A DNA stretch of 64,000 nucleotides from Nitrosospira sp. Nsp2. GTDB lineage: Bacteria > Pseudomonadota > Gammaproteobacteria > Burkholderiales > Nitrosomonadaceae. The stretch covers positions 1 to 64,000 of the forward strand of contig NZ_QAOU01000001.1 in NCBI RefSeq assembly GCF_003050965.1. Reading direction: 5' to 3'. The notes beneath the pieces are model-generated. The model was given only the letters and a program-made list of their open reading frames with translations. It made no database searches and had not been told where the DNA came from. The position numbers and the translations under genes are program-made. Numbering within the stretch: the first letter of the stretch is position 1; every line of letters starts with the position of its first letter. This document shows positions 1-9,074 of the stretch, in pieces.

Positions 1-3000
1 CAAGTGCTGGGCATCGGGCAGGTGGGGCGAAACGCCAACTTCTTTGAACTGGGCGGCGATTCCATTCTCAGCCTTCAGATTGTGACTAAGGCGCGGCGGG
101 CAGGCTGGAAGATAACGCCCCGTCAATTGTTCGAACGTCAAACTATCGCCGCACTGGCGGAGGTGGTGGAAATTGTGCGCGAGCCTGAGGTCAAGACCGA
201 GAGGCACGGTCGCGGTTATTTGCGCGATTATCTCACCCCCGAGGCGGTTGCCACACTGAAGTTTGGCGACGACGCAATCGCGGATGTCTATCCAATGTCG
301 CCGACGCAGGAAGGAATGTTATTTCATACGCTGGAGGCCCCAGGCACCGGCCTTTATGTGAACCAGTTCAGTGTTGAAGTAACCGGTCTTGTGCCTGTGC
401 GCCTGGCGCATGCATGGCGGGCAATGGTGGCACGTCATCCTGTCCTGCGGACCGGTTTCCTGTGGCAGGGGGGATTGACACGTCCGCTGCAAGTAGTGTT
501 CAGACAAATTGAAGTCCCCGTGGTACACCTTGATTGGCGGGACCTGGATCAGCAGCAATCCCGCATTTCCGCCTACCTCGAAGAAGATCTGAAACAGGAA
601 TTTGATTTTCTCGCGGCACCGCTTGTCCGGCTGAGCTTGGTGCGTTTGGACGAAGACCGCTATCAGCTGGTGTGGACGATGCACCATATATTGATGGACG
701 GTTGGAGTGAGTCGATCCTGGTCAACGAATGGCTGCGTAGTTATGCTGGCGAAATGCTTGCAGCGCCAGGACCGGATTATGGGCACTACATCCGCTGGCT
801 TGCCCAACAGGACCGCCAGGCGACCAAAGCGTTTTGGAAAGCTGAGCTTGGTGACGTCGACGGCGCCACCCTACTGTCGTCGCCCGTTTCCAACGTCGCC
901 GTGGCAGAACAGCGTGCGGGCTATGCGCAGATTTATTCCCGCCTGGATCAAGAGGAAACCCGTCAGTTGCGGCTTTTTGCGCAGCAGCAGCGGGTAACGC
1001 TTAATACTTTTGTGCAGGCGGCTTGGGCGCTGCTTTTGCAACGGCACACGCGCAGGGATACGGTCGTATTTGGCGCGACCATAGCAGGACGGCCTCCTGG
1101 TGTGGAACGGGCGGATGAGATCGTCGGCCTGTTCATCAATACCATTCCCGTGCCTGTGAAGCAGCGGAGTGACCTGACGGTGGCAGAATATCTCAGCTCG
1201 CTGCAGGAAACCAATGCCAAGCTGCGCGAATACGAGCATGCATCTCTCGCGGACATTCAGCGCTGGGCGGGATCATCAGGCCGGCCGCTTTTCGACAGTA
1301 TTGTCGTCTTTGAAAACTTTCCTATTGTCGAGACGCTGCGCAGCAACGAATTTTATGGACTTCGTTTCGGTGAAATGGAAGGCACGGGGCTCACCGGCTA
1401 CGCCATGGATTTACAGGTCACTATCGGCGACAGGCTGGAAATCGAATATGCGTACGGCCGGAAGGATTTTACGGACGAATTCGTACTCGACCTCCGCAGG
1501 CAGATGGAATTCGTGATGCGGGAAATGATGGCAAATCCCCGCCTGCCGGTGGGGGAGTTGGGGTGGATGGATAGGAAAAATCTCGATGACCTGTTTTCGC
1601 TGGGGCGCCCTTCCTCAGTCGCGGCACAGCCGCGTCAATGCGTTCATTGCCTGATCGAGCGCAACGCGCGGATACAGCCCAACGCCATCGCGCTGCTGAT
1701 GGGTGAACAGGAGCTTTCATATGCGGAGCTGAACCTTCGGGCAAATCGTCTTGCTCACTACCTCATCAGTATGGGCGTCGGGCTGGAAGCCCGCGTGGGC
1801 ATTGCCATGGAGCGTTCGCTCGACCTGATAGTAGCGCTGCTTGCCGTGCTGAAAGCCGGAGCCGCCTATGTGCCGCTCGATCCGGAATATCCGGCTGACC
1901 GGCTTTCCTTCATGGCGGAAGACAGCGTACTGGCGCTCGTTATTACCCAACGGAAGTTGCTGCCCAAGCTTGCCGGTATTACCAGGGCGGCGCGAACGTT
2001 GGTGCTGGATTCGGTCGATCTCTCGGTTGAGCCTGGTTCGAACCCCGATGTTCCGCTCCATGAACATAGTCTTGCCTACATAATCTACACGTCGGGCTCC
2101 ACAGGACTTCCGAAAGGAGTAGCGGTAACGCACGGTCCCCTCGCGATGCACTGCCGGGCTACCGCCGACATTTACGGGATGAATACCCAGTCATGCGAGC
2201 TGCTTTTCATGTCATTCTCATTTGACGGCGCACATGAGCGCTGGCTGACAGCGCTCACTGTCGGCGCCGGGTTGGCGGTTCGAGACCAGGAACTCTGGAC
2301 GGCCGAACGGACGTACAAAGCTCTTCATAGCTACGGCATTACCAACGCTGCGTTCCCGCCTGCCTATCTTGGTCAAGTAGCGGAATGGGCGGCGCCACTC
2401 AGTGATCCGCCCCCCGTAGAACTTTACGTATTCGGCGGCGAAGCCATGCCCAAGGCCTCGTACGACCTGATCCGCCGCACGCTGCGGCCACGTATCCTCA
2501 TCAATGGTTACGGGCCAACCGAGACTGTGGTGACGCCCCTGATATGGAAGACCGATGCAACAAACAGTTTCGATTGTACCTATGCCCCCATAGGACGACC
2601 GGTGGGTGAGCGCACCGCGTATGTGCTCGACACTAACATGCAGCCGGTTCCCAAGGGCGTCGTCGGTGAGCTGTACATCGGGGGATACGGATTGGCGCGG
2701 GGCTACCTTGGCCGGGCCGGCCTCACGGCGGAGCGTTTTGTGGCGGACCCCTTCGATGCCAACGGCGGCCGGCTCTACCGCACGGGCGACCTTGTGAGGT
2801 GGATGAATGACGGCAATATCGAGTATATCGGTCGCGTCGACCATCAGGTTAAAATTCGAGGTTTTCGTATAGAACTGGGTGAAATCGAGGCATCCGTACG
2901 TGCACTGCCGGAAATAGCTGACGCAGCAGTCGTGGTTTACGACGCTGTCGCAGGCCCGCAACTGGCGGCTTATGTGGTGTGTCATCCGCGAAAAGGGAGC

Positions 3001-4299
3001 ATTGCGCCTGATGGGCTGGCGGCCCGCCTCAAACGGGAACTTGGCATGAAGCTTCCGGAATACATGCTGCCCACGCATGTCATGGAGCTTGAGATTTTGC
3101 CCCGCCTGCCAAGCGGCAAGCTGGACCGTGCCGCCTTGCCGGAGCCGGGTGCTCCCGAGGTGGACACCTTCCGATCGCCATCCACCCATGAAGCAAAATT
3201 GCTGGCAGACATCTGGCAAGAGGTGCTCGGCATAGAACGAGTAGGCGAAACTGATAATTTCTTTGCCCTTGGGGGAGATTCCCTATCTAGCCTGAAAGTA
3301 ATGGCGCGTGCGCGTAATTTGCGGGAAGCCAATTTCGACTTCAAGCTCCGTGACCTGATGCAGCGACCAACTATTGCAGGTTTGCTTGGACTGGAGTTTC
3401 AGGCGTCCGAGGGACCGCAGGCACTGATCGCACTCAACCAGTCTTGTGAAGAACGGAACCCCCCGTTGTTCTGTATTCACGCTGGACTAGGCACGGTGTT
3501 CGATTACCAGCCCTTGGCCCGGCAACTGGAGGGCAAGCGGGCGGTGTATGGTTTGCCCTGCCGTATGCTTTCAGATCCGGCGCACTGCGATACCTCCCTT
3601 GATCAAATGGCTGCCGATTACTGCGCGATGATCCGAGATCTGCAGCAGGAAGGGCCATACTACCTGCTGGGCTGGTCGCTCGGAGGGACGTTGGCAGCCA
3701 TGGTTGCTGCCTTACTGGAGGCCGATGGGCACGCCATCGCCTTCCTCGGCTTGATCGATCCCTTCGTTCCCGGCACCGAGCCGCCAGAGCCCGATAACTG
3801 GCGGCGGGACTTTGCCGATTTTGTTTCCGTGGTCATACCCGGTGTGCAACCTCCAGACGTGACTCAAAGCGAAGTTCATCATGCAGAACCGGGAGAATCG
3901 AAACAGGAAATTGCAGGCCTGCTGGAAGGGCTTATATCAACAGAGCGAATGAGGGTAAAAAAGGAAGGAGCGGGCGACGCCGAGAGCGGCAGTTATGCAG
4001 ATTTGGGAGCAGAAGAACTTGCACAGATTTTTCTTGTGGCAAGGCGCCTGAAGGCACTGGCGCTGAAAACGCCCTTGCTGGGTAGTCTCAAGAACCAGGG
4101 AAATTGCTGGTGGGCGGTAGCGCGCCCTACCGAGGACAGATTGGCGCTATCTTTACAACTGAAGCAGGCGCCGCGGTCCGCCGATGTGGAGGCAGATCAT
4201 TTTTGCATCGTGCGCACAAGGTCCCTACTTCTGGAAATCGAGGCTGTTCTCTCAACTAAATTACTGCCGCCTGCAGAGACTGTGACAAGTGTGCGGTAG
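1..4299 (+). CDS. Non-ribosomal peptide synthetase, C-terminal part (PCP-C-A-PCP-TE), 5' truncated by the window
   Basis: This is the terminal part of a siderophore-type NRPS; the reading frame is open from base 1, so the gene starts upstream. Counting the GTG codon at base 4 as residue 1, the order is: carrier domain with Ser20 in LGGDS, condensation domain with HHILMDG at 227-233, adenylation domain with YTSGSTG near 695 and the A10 lysine at 1039, second carrier with Ser1093, and a thioesterase with GWSLGG (Ser1225), Asp1252 and His1399. The thioesterase marks the last module, which releases or cyclises the peptide. By eye the ten-residue specificity code reads D-G-E-A-V-G-G-V-T-K; Glu at the third position suits a basic or ornithine-like substrate, but this is a tentative reading. 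Neighbouring hydroxylase, acyltransferase, exporter and receptor genes point to a hydroxamate siderophore. No epimerase domain separates PCP1 from C. Confidence 0.95.
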   Translation, partial: QVLGIGQVGRNANFFELGGDSILSLQIVTKARRAGWKITPRQLFERQTIAALAEVVEIVREPEVKTERHGRGYLRDYLTPEAVATLKFGDDAIADVYPMSPTQEGMLFHTLEAPGTGLYVNQFSVEVTGLVPVRLAHAWRAMVARHPVLRTGFLWQGGLTRPLQVVFRQIEVPVVHLDWRDLDQQQSRISAYLEEDLKQEFDFLAAPLVRLSLVRLDEDRYQLVWTMHHILMDGWSESILVNEWLRSYAGEMLAAPGPDYGHYIRWLAQQDRQATKAFWKAELGDVDGATLLSSPVSNVAVAEQRAGYAQIYSRLDQEETRQLRLFAQQQRVTLNTFVQAAWALLLQRHTRRDTVVFGATIAGRPPGVERADEIVGLFINTIPVPVKQRSDLTVAEYLSSLQETNAKLREYEHASLADIQRWAGSSGRPLFDSIVVFENFPIVETLRSNEFYGLRFGEMEGTGLTGYAMDLQVTIGDRLEIEYAYGRKDFTDEFVLDLRRQMEFVMREMMANPRLPVGELGWMDRKNLDDLFSLGRPSSVAAQPRQCVHCLIERNARIQPNAIALLMGEQELSYAELNLRANRLAHYLISMGVGLEARVGIAMERSLDLIVALLAVLKAGAAYVPLDPEYPADRLSFMAEDSVLALVITQRKLLPKLAGITRAARTLVLDSVDLSVEPGSNPDVPLHEHSLAYIIYTSGSTGLPKGVAVTHGPLAMHCRATADIYGMNTQSCELLFMSFSFDGAHERWLTALTVGAGLAVRDQELWTAERTYKALHSYGITNAAFPPAYLGQVAEWAAPLSDPPPVELYVFGGEAMPKASYDLIRRTLRPRILINGYGPTETVVTPLIWKTDATNSFDCTYAPIGRPVGERTAYVLDTNMQPVPKGVVGELYIGGYGLARGYLGRAGLTAERFVADPFDANGGRLYRTGDLVRWMNDGNIEYIGRVDHQVKIRGFRIELGEIEASVRALPEIADAAVVVYDAVAGPQLAAYVVCHPRKGSIAPDGLAARLKRELGMKLPEYMLPTHVMELEILPRLPSGKLDRAALPEPGAPEVDTFRSPSTHEAKLLADIWQEVLGIERVGETDNFFALGGDSLSSLKVMARARNLREANFDFKLRDLMQRPTIAGLLGLEFQASEGPQALIALNQSCEERNPPLFCIHAGLGTVFDYQPLARQLEGKRAVYGLPCRMLSDPAHCDTSLDQMAADYCAMIRDLQQEGPYYLLGWSLGGTLAAMVAALLEADGHAIAFLGLIDPFVPGTEPPEPDNWRRDFADFVSVVIPGVQPPDVTQSEVHHAEPGESKQEIAGLLEGLISTERMRVKKEGAGDAESGSYADLGAEELAQIFLVARRLKALALKTPLLGSLKNQGNCWWAVARPTEDRLALSLQLKQAPRSADVEADHFCIVRTRSLLLEIEAVLSTKLLPPAETVTSVR

Positions 4300-4322
4300 C
4301 CCCCGCCAACTCATCCATTGTG

Positions 4323-4348
4323 GGACGCGTTTAAGCTTGGGCGCGTCC
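4323..4348. terminator. Possible bidirectional terminator hairpin
   Basis: An exact 7-bp inverted repeat (ggacgcg / cgcgtcc, 12-base loop) lies between the convergent ends of the NRPS gene and the esterase gene. There is no clear T-run after it, so termination is only suggested by position. Confidence 0.3.
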
Positions 4349-4420
4349 GTCGTTAGGGGTACAGTTCGTGTCTCGGCAAAGGCGCGGCGGCGCTCGCGGT
4401 GGAGAAGGCTGAATGTACCG

Positions 4421-5380
4421 TTAGCTCGACTGAAAGGCGCTGGCGAGCATGCTCGCGATGTCTCTACGTACCTGCGCCCCTTCCGCGACAATATTGCCGA
4501 GGCGGGCGAAGTCATGGGTCATCCCGGGATAAACCCGGAGCTGAGTGGTGACGCCCGCCGCTTTCAGCTTATCAGCATATTTCATGCCTTCATCCACCAG
4601 CGGATCATATTCCGCCAAGGCAATGAATGCAGGGGCGACCCCAGTTAGATCGGGCGCTTCGAGGGGGGCGAAACGCCAGTCTTTCCGGTCGGCTTCGTTC
4701 GCCAGGTAATTGCTGAACATCCATTGCAGCGTCGGAGCTTCCAGAAGATAGCCCCCCGCTAGACGTCGATGCGATTCCGTATCCTGCGAGGCGCTGGTGC
4801 AAGGGTAAAGCAGCACCTGCAGTTTCGGCTGCGGCCCGCCTGAATCACGGAGGGTGATCGTAATGACTGTTGCCAGCGTTCCACCTGCGCTGTCCCCTCC
4901 CACAGCGATATTTTGCGTATCGATTCCCGACGCAGGTCCGTTTGCGAGAAGCCATTGGTAGGCATCCTGGGCGTCATGGACGGCAGTCGGGAATGGATGC
5001 TCGGGCGCCAACCGGTAAGCTACACTTAGAACGCAGCAGGGGGTTAAAGCGGCCAGCGTCCTGCAGAGGGAGTCATGCGAGTCAAGGCTTCCAACGCAAT
5101 AGCCGCCCCCGTGAAAGTACAGCAGCGCGGGTAACAGTCGCCCGGGTGAAGGTACAGCCGGCACATAAAGCCGAGCATCAATCTCCTTGCCATCCCGAGA
5201 GCGGATGCAGATTGAACTGACGCTTGCGACTTCCATCCCCTCAGAATCCAGGGCAAGTGTGGAAGCGTCATATTGCAGGCGAGCGTCGGAGACCGGCATC
5301 TCATGCAACGGCCGGGCACCGTTGCCGATGCCAGCATCGACCAACTCAAGAAATGCGGCGAGATCCGGGTCGAGCGGCAT
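4421..5380 (-). CDS. Alpha/beta hydrolase, hormone-sensitive-lipase-type esterase
   Basis: This 319-residue esterase belongs to the HSL/Aes family of carboxylesterases. The oxyanion-hole motif HGGG is at 90-93, the nucleophile elbow GGDSAGG places Ser164, and Asp259 (in EYDP) and His289 (in GMTHD) complete a plausible triad. There is no signal peptide, so it should be cytoplasmic. It lies 33 bp downstream of the TonB-dependent receptor on the same strand and may be the last gene of the siderophore operon. A role in siderophore hydrolysis or release of iron is possible from context only; classical ferri-siderophore esterases of the Fes/IroE type belong to a different subgroup. It could equally be a general short-chain esterase. 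Confidence 0.85.
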   Translation of the reverse strand: MPLDPDLAAFLELVDAGIGNGARPLHEMPVSDARLQYDASTLALDSEGMEVASVSSICIRSRDGKEIDARLYVPAVPSPGRLLPALLYFHGGGYCVGSLDSHDSLCRTLAALTPCCVLSVAYRLAPEHPFPTAVHDAQDAYQWLLANGPASGIDTQNIAVGGDSAGGTLATVITITLRDSGGPQPKLQVLLYPCTSASQDTESHRRLAGGYLLEAPTLQWMFSNYLANEADRKDWRFAPLEAPDLTGVAPAFIALAEYDPLVDEGMKYADKLKAAGVTTQLRVYPGMTHDFARLGNIVAEGAQVRRDIASMLASAFQSS

Positions 5381-5413
5381 CGTGTATATCTCCGATAGAA
5401 CGTTAGTGAGGAG

Positions 5414-7684
5414 TTAAAAATTAAGTTTCAACGTCCCGATAACCGAGCGTTCCGTGCCACGGAAGAAATTTCCTCCGGAGCTTGCGGAATAGTATTTTTC
5501 GTTGAATATGTTGTTAGCATTGAGGAAAAAGCGCCAGGGGCCGTGATCGTAGCGGACAACTGCGTCAAATAGGGTGAAGGACGGTGTGATACTCGTGTTT
5601 TCCTCGTCGTTGAACACTCTGCCCACGTAGCGCGTGCCGCCGCCGATGCCGAAGCCCTTCAACCAGCTTATATTCAGCGCAGCCAGATTGTAATCAAGCC
5701 AGCCAGATGTAGTCAGATTGGGTACGCGAACGGGCATGTTGCCGACCACGTCATTGACACTCTCGGTGACCTTGACGTCGTTATAGGTAAAAGCGCCAAT
5801 AAAATTGAGGCCCCTGAATACCTCCGTCCTTGCTTCCACTTCCGCGCCCCGAGAGCGGACTTCGCCCGTTAATGTTAGCAACCCGCCTGCGCGAAGATCA
5901 GGGGTCAGAACATTTGTTTTAGTCAGATCAAACAGTGCTGCCGTGAACAGGCTTCTGCTGCCGGGAGGCTGATACTTGACCCCTACTTCATATTGAGATG
6001 CGCGGGTCGGGTCGAATGGCCTGTTTTCAAAAAAATTAACCCCGGATTGAGGCAGAAACGACTGCGAATAGCTCACATAAGGCGCAATTCCATTGGAGAA
6101 AAGATAGGTCAGGCCAGCCCTTCCGGTATATGCCGAATCCGTGCTCTTCAAATATGGTGGAGTGAAAACATTAATGTCATTAACGGTTGAAACCCTGTCG
6201 TGACGGCCGCTCAGGGTTAAAACCCAGTTCTGATATTTGAGCTGGTCCTGTACGTAGAACCCTACCTGATCGATTTTCTGCGTTCCATCTATGGCAAGAA
6301 TATCCGGGGTGGGTATGGGTTGAAAATATACGGGGTTTAATACATCGATGCTTGGGGTGATTCCCGAGCTCGCCATGTATCTCAGAGAGGCGTTTGTGCG
6401 CGTCCAGTCGATTCCGACCAGCACGGTATGATTTACCGGGCCTGTGTTTACTCGGGCTTGCACGTGCGTATCCAGCGCCGTCTGGTCCAGCCTTTCGTTG
6501 GTCGAAAATGCTGAACGGTTCAAGGTGTGGTTATCCGCGTTAAACCCGGCCGGGTTAAGGTCACTGAAACGGCCGTCCTGCCGCATGAAACGGAAGTTCT
6601 GACGTGCAGTGAAGATCTCGTTGAAATGATGTTCAATTTTATAGCTGACCGAAGCCTGATCGGTGGCATACCTGGTAAAGGCGGGGTCGCCCAGTAGCGT
6701 ATTGGTCGGCCTTCCGTCCGACGTTGCAACGTAAAATGCGCCCGCCCCACTGCGGTTGTTCAGGATATCGCCAAACAGAGTGATGGAAGTCCTGTCGCTG
6801 GGGCGCCACGTAAGCGATGGCGCGATGTAAAAGCGCCTGATTTCCGCGCGATCGCCGTTGGTGTTCGGAAACCTTACTTGCGTATCCGTATCAAGCGCGG
6901 TGGTGACAAGCCGGAACATCAACGTTCCATCCGCGTTTGCCAGGCCAAAATCCGCGGCAATCCGCTTGCGGTCGAAATTGCCATACTGGATCTCGACTTC
7001 GCGGATGGGCGTGGCGGTAGGAAGTTTGGTGATGCGGTTTACGATGCCCCCAGCGTCCCCGCGGCCGAACATGACAGAGGTGGGACCCCGCAACACGTCC
7101 ACCCGCTCAAGCGCATAGGGGTCGGTTAGAAAGGCGCCGAAATAAAGCCCTGTCCCCTGTTGACTCAAGTTATCGCGGAAATTGCCTGTAGTCTGGACAT
7201 TAAAGCCGCGCATACCGATATACTCGAAACCGGTTCCATTAAAACCGAACTGGTCGACCACAACCCCGGGTACATAGCGCAATGCCTCGGTGAAATTGAG
7301 GTGCACGCCGCGCATGTCGAGCTCCCTTCGATTGATGATAGAGATCGACTGGGGTATCTCTGTAAGCGGCGTATCCGTCTTTGTCCCGCTGACGGTGCGA
7401 CTGGTGACATAACCTGCGGTTTGCGCCTTATCCTTGATCACTACCGCTGGCAGAACTGCCGGGCTATCTGCCGCCGCAGATTTCTGCTTGTCGTCCTGCC
7501 CATCAACCATACCCGGCACAGCTATTTTTTCTTTCTTATCCGGTTTGGCGGATCCTGGGTCCGCCTGTTGAGCATAAGCGTATCCGTTTACGGATATAGT
7601 CAGGAATAGATACTGCAGTGCAGCTGATAGTGCCACTTTTTTTGATTGTTTCAGCCACTTGTTGGTTTTTATGTAGGCTTTCAT
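5414..7684 (-). CDS. TonB-dependent ferric-siderophore outer-membrane receptor
   Basis: This 756-residue protein is a TonB-dependent receptor of the FhuA/FhuE type that imports a ferric siderophore across the outer membrane. A signal peptide probably ends after AYA at residue 38. After a short linker comes a plug domain (TEIPQSISIINR, then ALRYVPGVVV and RGPTSVMFGRGDAGGIVN), followed by a long beta-barrel ending in the usual C-terminal aromatic residue (LKLNF). There is no secretin/TonB short N-terminal domain, so it is probably a plain transporter and not an FpvA-like signal transducer. It follows the N-monooxygenase gene on the same strand after about 80 bp. Its natural ligand is probably the peptide made by this locus, and its energy may come from the ExbB-ExbD-TonB-like set at 29.6-31.5 kb. 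Confidence 0.93.
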   Translation of the reverse strand: MKAYIKTNKWLKQSKKVALSAALQYLFLTISVNGYAYAQQADPGSAKPDKKEKIAVPGMVDGQDDKQKSAAADSPAVLPAVVIKDKAQTAGYVTSRTVSGTKTDTPLTEIPQSISIINRRELDMRGVHLNFTEALRYVPGVVVDQFGFNGTGFEYIGMRGFNVQTTGNFRDNLSQQGTGLYFGAFLTDPYALERVDVLRGPTSVMFGRGDAGGIVNRITKLPTATPIREVEIQYGNFDRKRIAADFGLANADGTLMFRLVTTALDTDTQVRFPNTNGDRAEIRRFYIAPSLTWRPSDRTSITLFGDILNNRSGAGAFYVATSDGRPTNTLLGDPAFTRYATDQASVSYKIEHHFNEIFTARQNFRFMRQDGRFSDLNPAGFNADNHTLNRSAFSTNERLDQTALDTHVQARVNTGPVNHTVLVGIDWTRTNASLRYMASSGITPSIDVLNPVYFQPIPTPDILAIDGTQKIDQVGFYVQDQLKYQNWVLTLSGRHDRVSTVNDINVFTPPYLKSTDSAYTGRAGLTYLFSNGIAPYVSYSQSFLPQSGVNFFENRPFDPTRASQYEVGVKYQPPGSRSLFTAALFDLTKTNVLTPDLRAGGLLTLTGEVRSRGAEVEARTEVFRGLNFIGAFTYNDVKVTESVNDVVGNMPVRVPNLTTSGWLDYNLAALNISWLKGFGIGGGTRYVGRVFNDEENTSITPSFTLFDAVVRYDHGPWRFFLNANNIFNEKYYSASSGGNFFRGTERSVIGTLKLNF

Positions 7685-7761
7685 GGTTATAGTTGGTGGT
7701 AGTTAAGGTAGTTAAAAAACTTGTGGATGCCGTCCGCTGCGTTATCAGATTTAAAAAAACT

Positions 7762-9066
7762 TCAACGACTTGCAACCGCTCGTATCGGGTTATCCGTTTG
7801 CTTGCCTGTTTGCTGGTCTACTGCGCCCAGCAGTGCCTGACCTATCTCATAGGTGCGGACAGCGGTTACCGAAAGTAACGTATCGCTCAGGCCGTGGCTC
7901 GATTCGCACGCGCCCTGGAGGAAGATGGCTGGTCTGAAGTTGTCCGTGCTCTGCAAGCGGTATTGACGGTCCACGGTGAAGCCGTCCATATAAGGCGAAA
8001 GCTGTCCCAGTAGCGACTTATGATGATCCCGGCTATACCCGGTTGCTAGCACGACCGCATCGTAGGTGGCTAGATGCTCGCTACCATCGTTCAGGTTCCG
8101 CAGGAGCAGCCGGATGCCATCCGGCAACGCGTGAGCAGCGGCGACTTCATGACGACGGAGGAACCTATGGCGTGCGTTCCCGGCAACTCTCTGCTGATAG
8201 AAAACATTGAAGATCTGCTCGATCAGGACGAGGTCGGGCGCGGCATAGTTGGTGTGCCAGAATTCATCAAGCAGTGCAGCCCGGTCCTGATCCGGGTGGC
8301 TAAAAACGAAGTCGGTGAAATCCGGATTGAAAATTTCGTTGACGAATGGACTGTCGTCTGAAGGCTTGATCGCGCGGGCGCGCATGATGAGGTCGACGTG
8401 TGGCGCGTTGGGCCTGCCGTGCAGATCCATGAAAATCTCGGATGCACTTTGACCGGCGCCTATGACCGCTATCCTTTCGGCGGATGCGTGCTGTGCGATC
8501 TCTCGGAGATAGCTATTGGAATGAAATACCCGAACGTCGTCTTTTAGCGGTGTAAAACATGGTGGGATGCTCGGCACGCCTCCTACGCTGACGATGAGGT
8601 TGCGTGCCAAGCGCTCATGGATGGTGTTGTCGGCATCGCGCGAACGAATACGCAGCAGCGCGATTTCGTCATTACGCTTCTCGGGCAGCACTTCCAAAAC
8701 TTCTTCACCGTATGCGCAGCGGTGGTTGAAATGCGCCGCTGCCCACCCCAAGTAGTCGTTGAACTCGTGACGACTCGGAAAAAACGTTTTCAGATTAATG
8801 AAGTCCTGTAGCCTTTGCTTCTGATGGAGGTAATTGATAAACGTGAAATGGCTCGACGGGTTGCGCATGGTCGCCAGATCCTTAAGGAAGGATATCTGCA
8901 TATGCGTGTTGTCCAGCATCATGTTGGCATGCCAGGCGAAACTCGGCTGTTTTTCGATAAAGAAGGAGTCAACGTTGTAGCCCTCCTGTCTTTTTTCCTC
9001 CAAAGTGATGGCAAGGGCGATATTGGAGGGCCCGAAGCCGATACCGATCAGATCGTAAATATGCAT
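7762..9066 (-). CDS. L-ornithine/L-lysine N-monooxygenase (PvdA/IucD/SidA family)
   Basis: This FAD- and NADPH-dependent enzyme hydroxylates the side-chain amine of ornithine or lysine, the first committed step to hydroxamate iron ligands. The 434-residue protein opens with the FAD motif GIGFGPSN at 8-15, has the family signature HMQISFLKDLATMRNPSS, an NADPH-binding GAGQSASE and a late ATGYSRD. I chose the ATG at 9066 because the family motif begins at once and TGAGGA lies just upstream; a longer reading would add 51 non-homologous residues and overlap the acyltransferase gene. It begins 8 bp after the end of that gene, so the two are surely cotranscribed. Ornithine is the likelier substrate in an NRPS setting, but the sequence alone does not separate it from lysine. 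Confidence 0.93.
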   Translation of the reverse strand: MHIYDLIGIGFGPSNIALAITLEEKRQEGYNVDSFFIEKQPSFAWHANMMLDNTHMQISFLKDLATMRNPSSHFTFINYLHQKQRLQDFINLKTFFPSRHEFNDYLGWAAAHFNHRCAYGEEVLEVLPEKRNDEIALLRIRSRDADNTIHERLARNLIVSVGGVPSIPPCFTPLKDDVRVFHSNSYLREIAQHASAERIAVIGAGQSASEIFMDLHGRPNAPHVDLIMRARAIKPSDDSPFVNEIFNPDFTDFVFSHPDQDRAALLDEFWHTNYAAPDLVLIEQIFNVFYQQRVAGNARHRFLRRHEVAAAHALPDGIRLLLRNLNDGSEHLATYDAVVLATGYSRDHHKSLLGQLSPYMDGFTVDRQYRLQSTDNFRPAIFLQGACESSHGLSDTLLSVTAVRTYEIGQALLGAVDQQTGKQTDNPIRAVASR

Positions 9067-9074
9067 GGATATCC

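Noticed and set aside
2218-3219. 333-codon open frame on the minus strand across the NRPS adenylation domain
   Set aside because: It lies fully inside a clear NRPS coding region, in an antisense frame, and shows no motif.
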